From Himantopus leucocephalus (taxonomy: Eukaryota > Chordata > Aves > Charadriiformes > Recurvirostridae), in contig RSEF01000005.1 of assembly GCA_003993805.1 (NCBI GenBank), positions 36,290,142 to 36,354,141 of the forward strand: a stretch of 64,000 nt of DNA, read 5' to 3'. How positions within the stretch are numbered: the stretch's first letter is position 1; each line of letters begins with the position of its first letter. Under the pieces are notes generated by a model that worked only from the letters and a program-made list of their open reading frames with translations, did no database searches and was not told the origin of the DNA. The position numbers and the translations under genes are program-made. Below are positions 39,930 through 50,390 of this stretch, in pieces.

Positions 39930-40560
39930 TTTTTTTAGTATTTTACTAATCATATTTGCAGAAAATGTAGCCTACTTTTCAAATTTGTTAATAACACAAA
40001 GATAGTATTGGAAACCAGTAATAATAAAGATTATAATCAAAATATGGTGTACAGTAAGGTGCAGAAGAACCTGCAGTGGGGTAGCAGTTAGAAGCAACTG
40101 AGGAAGAGGAGGATGTGCACATACTGGGTTACTGCAGGATGACTGTTACCCATGAATATAGTACAATTATGAAAAAGAAAAAGTGCAGCCCAAGAACATG
40201 TCGGCTGAACTACTTCCAGCAGAGAAGAAAAATTCACTGCTACTTAAACCCCTGCTGAAGCCATATGGGGAATTCACTGCAAAATTCTGACCACTGATTT
40301 TTAAGAAAGTTGTTGTATATAAACAACACTACAACAGGAAGGAGAAGAATTACTTCAGCTAGAAGATAATGTTGGCAGAAGAACAAATTCCTATAATTAG
40401 ACCATAGTTCAAATCAGTATGAAAATGAAAAGATACACTCCTAACTGTTGCAGTTGTAAAATTTTAGAATAACTTTTCAATCATAGCAAGAGGAGAAAAA
40501 AGTTAAACAATTTTAAAATAGACATCATGAAACTTGCAAAGGAATTGGAAAACATAAACC
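39930..40560 (+). mobile_element. Ancient CR1/L3-like fragment
   Basis: Contains AAATTTGTTAATAACACAAA (the 'KFxDDTK' area), then GGTTACTGCAGGATGACTGT, TACTTCCAGCAGAGAAGAAA and GGAGAAGAATTACTTCAGCT followed by AATGTTGGCAGAAGAACAAA. These follow the order of the C-terminal reverse-transcriptase part of an old sauropsid CR1/L3-like family known from turtles and crocodilians. An internal segment seems deleted near 40260-40330. The reading frame is destroyed. Confidence 0.72.
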
Positions 40561-41334
40561 AACATTGCAAGGAGGCCCAGACCCCATGGTGTAGGACTTT
40601 ACTTCCAGTCATGTGTGACTGTACCATTGTGTTTGACTAAGACTTAGATAAGAGCAAAGTCTCTCCAGCTCCCTTTCTACAGAGCAACCATGAAAGTGAA
40701 AGCAACCTCTGAATTTTTGAAGTTTTTTCATGTTTCTGACATTAAAGGGTGGAATTGTTTATACCTACATTTCTATCATAATTTTCTTTTTGAAGGATCT
40801 CAGGCTGCTCTCTGAAGAAACTGGTAATGATGGACCTATTTTTATTGACTAAATTTTGAATACCTGCTTTTAAGATTATAACATTCAGTAGTTCAATCAG
40901 TTATGTCTGCTTAAAATACTTCAAAGTTTAGTATTCTTTTGGAGTTGATTTAAAGAGTCTGAATCAATAGAATTATCCATGCCTAAAGCTAAAAATGTCT
41001 TTAAGTGCCGTCATTGCTTGGAGTCTCCCTTCTATATGTGCAATCTCTTCAAAATAATCCTTTCTCTTCCTGCCCCATGGTATGCTGAGTTCACTGCTTA
41101 TCATTGTGTTCGTTCTTCTCTGTATCATTTATATGTCTGTGTTTGTGTTTACCCAGGTATTGACTTAAGCATTAAGAATAAACTTTGTGGAAGGCACTTT
41201 AATTTCTATTTGTTGTTATAATGCTTCGTAAAGTGGCATTCTAGTCCAAGACCCATGACGAGACAAACTTATAAAAATATTATGAAATATTTTAATGAAA
41301 GATGTACTTTATGAAAGAAGGTCCTTGATTTCAT
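40561..41334. other. AT-rich sequence between CR1 relics
   Basis: No gene or clear repeat. It lies between a CR1 body fragment and a CR1 3' tail on the same strand, so it may contain unrecognised decayed element. Confidence 0.4.
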
Positions 41335-41417
41335 TGATCCTTGCGTGAGCAGGAGGGTTAGACAAAATGAATTCCAGTGGTCCCTTGCAATGCCAACAAT
41401 TCTGTGTGTGATTCTTA
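41335..41417 (+). mobile_element. Old CR1 3' end
   Basis: GAGCAGGAGGGTTAGACAAA followed by ATGAATTCCAGTGGTCCCTT and TTCTGTGTGTGATTCT reproduces the CR1 tail ('gcaggagggtTRGACtAgATGa...GGTCCCTTcc...ATTCTgtGATTCT') with many substitutions. It may be the 3' end of the relic at 39930-40560 or an independent copy. Confidence 0.8.
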
Positions 41418-43062
41418 TACATAAATCTCGTAGCTATGGTCATAAATAGGTAGCTTTTCATCCCTGTGTGGACGTTGCATGCAGATCATCCTGAGAAATA
41501 CAAATTGAATTCTTCTAATATTAAAAGATTTCTGAGACTACAGCAACGGTAATGCTTCTTGTTAGATTCCCTACTTTTTTTTACCGGACCTTTGGCACAG
41601 ATGAAGAAAAGTGATCGATGAAGTATCTTCCTATTGGTAATTTTATTAGCTAGAAGTGATGAAGGTGACAAAGGAAAAGATAGCCTATGACAGCAATACT
41701 CAGCATCTCTGTTTCTCCTGGAATTTGGCTTTCAATCTCTTAATTTGGTGCTTCATATAGATTTTTTTTCTGTTTTCTCAGTGTAATAAATATACTGAGA
41801 AAGAATTTATTTTCCCAGCTGCATCACCATACCACAATGGTTTCTTTAGACTAGTGGTTATATCAGAAGCAAGCTAGATAAAACAACAAAGATGATCTGA
41901 AACAAATGCTGCTAAAGTCTCTATTGTATAGAGGGTAGATGATTTCTCCTATGACCAGGTGTGCATCCCTGTTTCCCATCGTGTTCTATTTTCCTTTCTT
42001 TTCCTTGATGGGGGTTTTTCTGTATCACTGCACTATACTATTATCTGAAGATTGACTTGTATCTTAACATATTCAAAATGTCTCAGAAAAGATATTCAAA
42101 ATACTTATTGAGAGTACCTAAGAAAACATGTTGTTATAATCTTAATTTGATACCTGATATAGAGAGTAGAGGTACTATGACCTAGAAAAATTCTTGGTTT
42201 AAACATATATTGGTCTTCTAATTTCTGAATGTATTCCTGTTAAGAAACACTGCCTCAATTATATGAGTTAAAGGAAAAACAAAAAACCACCAAACAAAAC
42301 CCACAAACAATCCCTCCGAAAGAACAAAAAGAAAGGGGAGAAAAAAAGTATTTGTTTTTTGAATGATTCCTCATATTTTTTTTAATTTCTCCCCAGATTG
42401 CCAAGAATGTGCTGTCCTAGTATGGGATCATATCTGATAATACCACATCTCATTTTAATTGGAAAAGGAGCCAAGATTAGGCTTATAGTGCAAATCACTT
42501 TAACTGCTAATACTCCTTATAGATAAAATACAGATGATTCTAAAAGTGAGTAGGTCGTGTGACTTTTTCAGAAGTATTTTGTGCTGCATGAATAAAGAAC
42601 ATGGTGAAAAGACAATTAAAAAAATTAATAAAAAGGTATGCATTAGTTTCTAAAGCAGTTGCATGCCTACTATGTACTATTTGGTGAATACCTACTTTGC
42701 AGAACTCTTCTGACAAATGGTCTTCACTATAGTGATCCAGGTGAAGAAATACTTGGGTGTTTCTCAACACTCTGAAAGTTCTGAAACTGTACTGCTGGTT
42801 CTGAAGCTGTACTGCTGGTTGCGTCTTCATTCTGAGTCAGTATTCTGGAGTTCTCGAGCCAGTGGGCTGACAAGGATTCAGAACTCAAACTGAAGAACTA
42901 CAGTAAATCTGATCGAGAATGGTCCTCTTGTTGTAATCCATTTATGCTCATTCCTAAAATATGTTTGTAAATATTTCAGACATCTGCCACCCTGAAATTA
43001 TAGCTGGTATTAGCTTTGGTTCCTAGAAGTCTCTGCTGTGGATATTGTTTTGAAATGGGTTC
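41418..43062. other. AT-rich DNA without a recognisable gene
   Basis: No exon or transposon recognised; a 20-bp tandem duplication lies at 42781-42820. Confidence 0.5.
42781..42820. repeat. Tandem duplication, 20-bp period
   Basis: CTGAAACTGTACTGCTGGTT (42781-42800) is followed immediately by the same 20-mer with one A/G change (42801-42820). Confidence 0.95.
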
Positions 43063-43067
43063 AAGTG
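43063..43067. repeat. Target-site duplication, left
   Basis: AAGTG directly before the LTR's first TG, identical to 43708-43712. Confidence 0.8.
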
Positions 43068-43308
43068 TGTATTGGTTTGAGTGACACAGGATTAATTTCT
43101 CTTCTAATGCTTGGGCAGACTGCACTTTTAGAAGACCCTAGTGTCTGAATTTGTGAAACTATTTCCTTTATAGCCAGCTATGGTGCGTGGGTTTCAAGGT
43201 CTCAGTGTTTTTGAGCTTGCCAGGCGCAAGGATGAGGAGGAGTGAGACCTGAGCACTTGAACCAAGCTGGCCAACAGGATTATTTCATACCATGAACATC
43301 ACTTTCAG

Positions 43309-43314
43309 TATAAA
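43309..43314 (+). promoter_or_regulatory. LTR TATA box candidate
   Basis: TATAAA lies about 240 bp into the LTR, just after the conserved ATACCATG text, which is where the U3 promoter of this LTR type carries its TATA box. Whether it is still active cannot be judged. Confidence 0.5.
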
Positions 43315-43578
43315 TTAGAAAGTTTGTTGTGCAGTTATCTCTCTCCCTTGATGGCTGCCACCCTGAGAACTTCTTGCCCCGGTGCTGGGCTCCTGAGGCC
43401 TTTTCTTTCTCCCAAAGCCGTAGCACTCACAGTGTCTGACATTTACTGTCCACTGCTGTGATTGCACAGCTTCCTACCGATGGAATTGGCTGAGTATAAT
43501 CTTTATATATTTTGTGTTGGCATCAGGATCAATATTGGTTCTTTAGTGTTATTAGTGTTAATCATCTAGTCTTATTCT

Positions 43579-43584
43579 ATTAAA
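43579..43584 (+). promoter_or_regulatory. LTR polyadenylation signal candidate
   Basis: ATTAAA within TTCTATTAAATCTG, in the position where related avian LTRs carry CCTATTAAACTG, about 270 bp downstream of the TATA box. Confidence 0.5.
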
Positions 43585-43707
43585 TCTGTTTATATCTCAA
43601 CCCCCCGGTTTTCCTTGATTCCCCTTCCTGGGTGGGGAGGCATCATTGGGTGATAGAATGATTGTCTAAATGACAATAAATTGTTATGGGTTTCTCCAAT
43701 CATAACA

Positions 43708-43712
43708 AAGTG
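43708..43712. repeat. Target-site duplication, right
   Basis: AAGTG directly after the LTR's last CA, identical to 43063-43067. Confidence 0.8.
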
Positions 43713-43839
43713 CTATCAGCATATTAGCATAATGTGCCTTTTCTTTACTATTTCATAATAATCATTCATTCTCTTTAAACTTCAAGAACTGGACTTGTGT
43801 GCATTTTTGTGTGTGTACATTTATTATTTTCACATATAT

Positions 43840-43882
43840 AAAAATATTATGTATGTATATAGTATACCTGTGTGTGTGTGTG
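43840..43882. repeat. TATG-rich tract and (TG)7 microsatellite
   Basis: ATATATAAAAATATTATGTA-type text passes into an uninterrupted (TG)7 at 43869-43882. Confidence 0.8.
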
Positions 43883-45886
43883 AACACAGTCACCAGGATC
43901 ACCTTTTGAGGCTAAATAGACACTGTAAGTGGAAAATGGATTGATTTTATTGAGACAACTTACATTGAAAATTTCTGGAAGCAAGCTGGTATCTGTCATA
44001 TGCAAATATTTGATTTGCACAAGTTTTATACATTTATTTGATTTTAATTCAATGCTGAGATACATATATCACATCAACAACTTTCTGAAATCCCAAGGAA
44101 GGCTACTTATGCTCACCAGGCTGTAATATCTGATGGAAGAGGATTACTAGAGTTACATTTGCTAAACTGTGATTGGTCAGAGAAATTATGCAGATGACTT
44201 GAAACTGATCACTGAACGTTCAGTTTTTCATTACAAATGAGAGTTGCCATCATGCATTGAAATTTGTATTCATGTTCTAAAATAACAGATTTTCAAATGT
44301 GGTGGATACAATGGTTTAATTATCAAAATGACACAAAATTAATAATTTGTACAATGCTCATCTCTAACATATTTGAATTTCTGTTACTCTGGGTTCTGTC
44401 AAAAATATAGGTAGACCCAACTGAGGTATTGTTCCTGCGATAAATCTTCGACTGTGGCTGTCGTCTGGAAGATTATATTCACTTTTTCCTGTTATTGAAA
44501 ATTGACTACAGTTACATCAGACAGCACTGTGGAAATGAACTTATTAAAGCAGATTTTTGTACTAATGGAAAGAAAATCCATAAGATTTAAATGATTTCTT
44601 TTTTTAATGTATGTCATGGTAGGCCTCACTATTATACACTGTATCCTGTGCTTGGACTTTGGCTGGCTGAATGGTAAATATTAAAACTCTGCTTTCACTT
44701 ACAGCTGTAGTAAGGCATGAGAGCTGCATAACCTTCACATGCATTGAGAACAGAATTTGACCCACAGAATTCTTCAGGTGCTATATCCATAAAAGGTACT
44801 TGCAAAAAGAGTATTTATTGACCATATACAATAAATTAATTTCTAATTTTTCTTGGTTACTCCAGGTGTTGCTTATAGAAAAGCAAGCCAAATTCTATAT
44901 TGTGGTTCAATTGCTTCTGTACAAGTCTTTGTAAAGTTCTGGCTACGAAGTCTTTACAATTGGTGATAGTGCAAAAAGCTGAAAAATAGAATTTCATTTT
45001 CAGTTTCCATATGAAGTTTGAAGTGTTAGAAAGTATATTCTTTTCAATTACAAATAGAGAAAAAGTGTGGATGGAGTCAAAGAGAAAATAAAGATGGAAC
45101 CCAGCAAATGTCACTTGATACTGTAACTTTTGAACTATAATTGCAACTTAGCATGAGAGCTTGTGCAAGCTATCTAAACCTGAAAAAGGCAAGAATAATA
45201 GTACTTACACAGGGCTTTTTACTTTCAAATTGACCTATAAACATAGAGGAATGTTTTCCCTGTAGGCTTAGCTCAGAATGTATACAGTGTTATTCATAGT
45301 TTTATTTCAGACTACTGTATGTGATTAATGTGGGGACAGAACTTTTATTGATTAAATTTAGTCATCATGTGTATAAAGCATGGAGATATCCGGAGGTATC
45401 CATAAATGTCATCTTTTTTAAAGCAAAAATATTTATTATTATCTGAAATTAAAGCAGTCAGTATCTTTTACAATCCAAACCTTTTCTCTTTTAGGTTTCT
45501 TTAAGACATCTTGATTTCAGAAAGGTCAGGATCAGTATGTTCACTAATATAATAAAAAGTAAATCTATCAATCATACACCTAGTATGTTTGTGTGCAAGG
45601 CCACGACTTTCTGGGCAAATTTTTGGTTTACCACAAAAGACAGCAGGCTGATTGCAGAGAGATTTCAAGTTCATAGTTTAGACTTTTTAAACTGTTTTCA
45701 AATGTATCCTTATGTTTGTCTTAATTTTTAGATTTTCTCTTGTTTTTTAGAAAGGACGTTTCACGGTCTGCTCTAAGGGCTCATATATTTCATCAAAGCA
45801 GGCGGGGACTGTATGATGTATGTTTATTAGCTTCAGAAGCACATCTGTGAGCTCAGATTGGATGAAAGGTCATAAACACAATGAAT

Positions 45887-45899
45887 GTTGCTAGGTAAC
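45887..45899. promoter_or_regulatory. RFX X-box-like motif
   Basis: GTTGCTAGGTAAC is a near-palindrome of two RFX half-sites (GTTGCT, 1-nt spacer, GGTAAC). On the minus strand it contains CCTAGCAACA, the core of the classical X box. Motif resemblance only; no gene start is nearby. Confidence 0.3.
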
Positions 45900-47100
45900 A
45901 GTGCCTTTTAGTCAATTTAGTTGTGAAAATGAAAGGTTTTTTTGTACAAAGATAGGCTATTTGGATAGTACAATGAACAGTCACTTTATTTTGATCTTCA
46001 GTGCTGTAATTTTAAAATAACAAACCTTTTTCCCTTGAGAAAAAAATATCACATTTTCTCTATTTACGATGTACTTTACTGGAAAAAATTCAAAGTCATA
46101 ATAAAAATGAAAGCTGAGAGAGAGGAAATTATGATTGTACCTGATTAATGAAAGAATCATTTTTGTTACATGTAGTGGCTTTTCAATTCAAAGTGAGAAA
46201 TATTAATCGTTAAGGAACATAAGGATATCTACTGAAATGCTGTAAAACCTAGAGCAGTGCAAAAGAGTCATGAAACAACAAACCTTTTCCTCTCTTAAAA
46301 CATATGCTCTTTAAACCAAACACTACACAAAAGCAATCACTGCACTTTTGAGGGATCTTGACTCTTGTTTTTTTTTAGAAGGATTAACCTAAAAGAAAAT
46401 AAACTTTTACTGATGCAGTAGGACTGAGAGTTTGTGCTTGCAAGTTGGATGAGAGACGCCATACTAGATTTGCAGATTGATGTAACCAAGTGCAAAGGTT
46501 TTATTGTGTTGTTTTTTTTTTGTCAAAGATTGCATTATTTTTATGGATTTTTAAACCTACATGATTTCATATTGGAGATAGTAATTTTATGCAATGGCTA
46601 CTTAATGTCAAAAGAGAAATTGTTCTGAGATGATGAACTTGAGCTCATTAGTCTCATTTGAGACTGATGTGAGGTGAGAATTTAATTTATGCTCTATATT
46701 TTTGTGCAATGACTCAAGCCAGCTTCAATAGCAGGGAATAGCATAATCAAATTCAAGATAATTTAAGTTGTCTGTTTGCTCAGTTTGTTCCTTGATATAT
46801 TAGTTCCCATGGGTAAAAAGATATAAAAATATGCACCTAAATTAATATGTTTGAATAGTGCCATAAAAATTTAACAACAAATCGTGATTCCAAATGAAGG
46901 CAATGTAGTTATACCAATTTATGGATCAGCTTCTTACCTGATATGTTGAAAAAGTTCTCACAATTTAAAATTGCAAACCAGAGGATGATGTCTATGATAT
47001 CTGTATTGTTGCTTATTTTAGTGGCACACTTGTCATAGGACCTGGCCTTGATTTGAAGGGCTTCTGCAGAGTCCAAATCCTTTGCAAGTAGTGGCCACAA

Positions 47101-47329
47101 GTCCCTCTGCTTATTTTAATAGTTGCTTCTTCAACTCCTGGTTATCATCTGCTTGTATTATCATGTCATAATTTTTAATAAAAATACACTTTCAGTTTTC
47201 AAAGGTTGCTATTTNTGTCCCTCTGCTTATTTTAATAGCTGTTTCTTCAACTCCTGGTTATCATCTGCTTGTATTATCATCTCATATTTTTAATAAAAAT
47301 ACACTTTCAGTTTTCAAAGGTTGCTATTT
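47101..47329. other. Probable false duplication across single N
   Basis: The block GTCCCTCTGCTTATTTTAAT ... AAAGGTTGCTATTT at 47101-47214 recurs at 47217-47329, with an N at 47215 between. Differences are three substitutions and a 1-base indel. This is the same pattern as at 33391 and 36952, so probably an unmerged overlap; a true young tandem repeat is the alternative. Confidence 0.8.
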
Positions 47330-47628
47330 ATTTTAATCCTTGCAATATCATTAGGCATTGACATAGATATAAAAATGTCTGCACTCTGCATCATCCCAGC
47401 CAAGAGTTCTCATAACATCTGTTAGTTTAATTCTAGAACACATAAATAAATCATGCTTGTCAACTTACTGTGACTTTTTCACCCTATGATAGACTTGTAA
47501 CTGCAGTTAATTTTGTTCAAAATGATTGAACATTTTGGAAAAGAGTGTTTGGAAAGAAGTAGATATTGTACTTCTACGTCATTGGTGATACTCAGGGGTA
47601 TAGTATTCTGATTCCCGGCTATCGCACG

Positions 47629-47648
47629 CCCTACCCCCTCCCCCGCCC
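47629..47648 (-). other. G-quadruplex motif (minus strand)
   Basis: Plus-strand C-runs of 3, 5, 5 and 3 (47629-31, 47634-38, 47640-44, 47646-48) are separated by loops TA, T and G. On the minus strand this satisfies the G3+N1-7 quadruplex pattern with very short loops. It is a clear compositional outlier in the surrounding AT-rich DNA. Confidence 0.8.
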
Positions 47649-48362
47649 AGTTGCTCTGCTGAGGTTGATTCTGTCTGACAATATTATGCTCTCTATTCAT
47701 TAGCAGTTCAAGTGAAGGAAGGTATTTCAGGCATTTCTAGAAGTTGGATGATGCAGGGCTGAATGCCTAATAGGTGTCCAGTTAAGCTGCACGCATTCAC
47801 TATCTTGTTATCAACACTTCGCTAATGTAGGAAAAATATTTTTAATTGAAATTGATTTGACGAAGGGTGAGGTACTTCATCTCAGTCCTACTAAGAGTTC
47901 AGGAGGAGTTATGACTGTTAGCTCTGGTTTTCCAAATAGTTTTGGTGTTATTGATGAATTTTACAATTTGTTGCTACTTATTAAATTCTATTAAAAATAA
48001 ATTTTAGTATGATAAAATATTTTTCTGTTTGTCTGTAATTTTAAAGTTACTTAATATCAAAACACTCCTTGTCAAAATTTAAGAGATAAAGGTAATCTGA
48101 ATTTCAGTACCACAAAAAGTTTTTGTTCAGTTAAAGACAGATGTAAGTATAATGTAAGAAATGTGAATTGTTCTCTTGGAATCCTGAGGAATATTACCAC
48201 TGATGAAAGTTTGTTCCAGGAGTGTCGTCTTTGTGACAACAAAAATCATGCATCCTCCGGAAACCAATTTTAGTCAATAATTTTCCTCAGAGTTAAAATA
48301 CGAATAATGTTTCCAAGTTGGCCTGAACTTTCTGGTAAATTTGAGATACTAGAGTCAACAAA

Positions 48363-48394
48363 CTTATTCTTATAAGTTCTTATTCTTATAAGTT
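48363..48394. repeat. Perfect 16-bp tandem duplication
   Basis: CTTATTCTTATAAGTT occurs twice head to tail (48363-48378, 48379-48394). Each unit also contains the small inverted repeat CTTAT/ATAAG. Confidence 0.95.
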
Positions 48395-50373
48395 ATAGTG
48401 TAAGTGGTATTGTTTTGTGCTTATATTATATCATTCACCCAGTTGTGTTTTCTTTAGTGAGGTTGGCTCATCTAGATAAATTTGGCTTCACAATAATTTT
48501 TTTTCCACTTATAATACTCAAAAAACCAAATTTAATTCAGAACTTCAACTAAAATTTTATATTAAAAAAATCTTCTATTTGATCTTTCTAATGAATCAGA
48601 TTCCATGAAAATCACTTGCTCAAAAAATGATTGAATTAAAAATATTTTATGATGTTAACAAAAGTATTAAATGTTTATCAGAACAGCTTGAGAGAATGAC
48701 AAACTAAGGCCAGACAGAATGCTCTCCCTGAATAATATGATGTTCTTCCCACACCACAGCACATTTCCTTGAATGAATTCTTACTGCAAATGCAGTGACT
48801 CGTGACATTCAGAAAGGAGCTTCTCCCTATCTTAAAATGCTTTGTGCTTGAAAATTAGCTGTTCTAAATGTTGATTTTCTTCACTGCTGCTCTTCCAGTT
48901 ACAGCTGCTTTACATACACAGGTAACATGGTCTACTTATTACTCTTTGATACTCTTTTCTCAGTACATTCAAGTATTATTTTAGCCACTATAAGCTCCTA
49001 TTAGATATTCGGCAATGTTACTGTTCACGTTGTACTCACCTGTAAACCTCATGGCACCCTTTCTGTTATGCCAGGAATAGTGTTTGTGCAGATGTATAGT
49101 AATCTGGACTGGGAAACTGATCTGGCAGAAGAGCAGTCGATGGGAAAAAGACAAGTGTTGGGGGAAGAGGAAGGAGAATGACAAAGTGGCAAGATAGGGA
49201 ATGCTTTTCCACTGTGGCACAAATTTAAGTTAATAGGGAACTGTAGGCTTAACCTCATCATTACAGTACCAATACAATGAAAGTTTACACTCAGATGATT
49301 TCTTATTCTGATTCTTGCCAGCATTCAGAAAATTCAGTGCTTCTGAAGAGAAAGATCATTCCTCACAGAAGTGGATTGTATCATATGCTGCAGCAGTATT
49401 TTAGATGCTAGGGAATATTTACTTGTGAAAACATTGGTGACTCTGTACCATCAAATGAATAAACAGAACTTTTGTAAACAACCTCCTGGGTTCAGCAAAA
49501 TATTTTTGCCTTGAATTCCAAAACCATTTTTTTCACAATGAGTTGCTGTTAAGGTTAAATACAGGAAAGCATTTTACTACCAAAGCAGTTTACTTTCTCA
49601 TTTGTCCAATACACAATGTTTCAATACTTACTACATGGGTTTACCAATTTAATTGCAAATGTCTCCCTGTTCTGCTGTCTTAGGATGAGTATGGTTGCAG
49701 TCTGAAAATGACAATGAGTTTGATGGGCAGTAGGTCTACTTAACTTTAGGGTGCACAGAAATAAGATTCTTCATTTTCAGTAAGGTGTTATCATGTAATG
49801 TGCATTCTATGGCCTTACTCACTGACAGTTTCAACATTGCTTTCTAATCCCATCTTTCAGCCAAAGAATGGCTGTAACATAGTAACATTGACTTTCAACT
49901 TATTAGCCTCAGAGGAATACTGCAAAACATAAGGATCAACGTTTGCCCTTTCAACAGTTAAAAGCTAAAAATAGGGTTTCCATTTCTTGAATAGTAATGC
50001 TTAAAAACAGGATTCTTACATATTCAAAAGTCATATGAAGAACTTCTGAGGCTGAAAATTAAATTCATACTAAAGTCTTGCAGTCTTAATACTTCTTAAT
50101 GGAGAAAATACTGCTGGTAGAATATGAAAAGAAGCACAAAATTAGAGTTCGTTCTCTGCTTCCTCACACTTCTCCCTTCATTCCTCTCAGTGATCATAAG
50201 TAGAAGTCAGCCTTTGGATGAACTTTTCAGGGTGAAGGAAGGGAGAACAACATTAAACCATTATTAAAATTTATGTTTGCATTTCTCTAATTCTGTTACT
50301 ATACTCTTTGTGAATAACAACTAGCTTGAGTTTAGGAAAGAAAGAAAGGGTATTCAGTTACCATATCAGCTAC

Positions 50374-50390
50374 TTTTTTTTTTTTTTTTT
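50374..50390. repeat. T17 homopolymer
   Basis: Seventeen T residues followed by CCAAAAAAA. Simple tract. Confidence 0.95.

Larger units (their letters stand above)
43068..43707 (+). mobile_element. Solo LTR, ERVL-like endogenous retrovirus
   Basis: The element starts TGTATTGG and ends CATAACA, giving the TG...CA ends of a retroviral LTR, about 640 bp long. It is bounded by a perfect 5-bp direct repeat AAGTG (43063-43067 and 43708-43712), a target-site duplication. The internal text follows avian ERVL-type LTRs: GTGACACAGGATTAATTTCT near the start, CAAGCTGGCCAACAGGATTA and TTTCATACCATG before a TATAAA box, then TATTAAATCTGTTTATATCT with CAACCCCC near the end. No internal gag-pol-env sequence or second LTR adjoins it, so the provirus collapsed by LTR-LTR recombination. 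It has no coding content. Confidence 0.88.
43713..47100. other. AT-rich DNA without a recognisable gene
   Basis: Includes a TG/TATG-rich microsatellite at 43840-43882 and an RFX X-box-like site at 45887-45899. No supported exon. Confidence 0.5.

Noticed and set aside
43068..43707. Full endogenous provirus
   Set aside because: No gag, pol or env text and no second LTR lie nearby, and the target-site duplication sits directly on the single LTR; it is a solo LTR.
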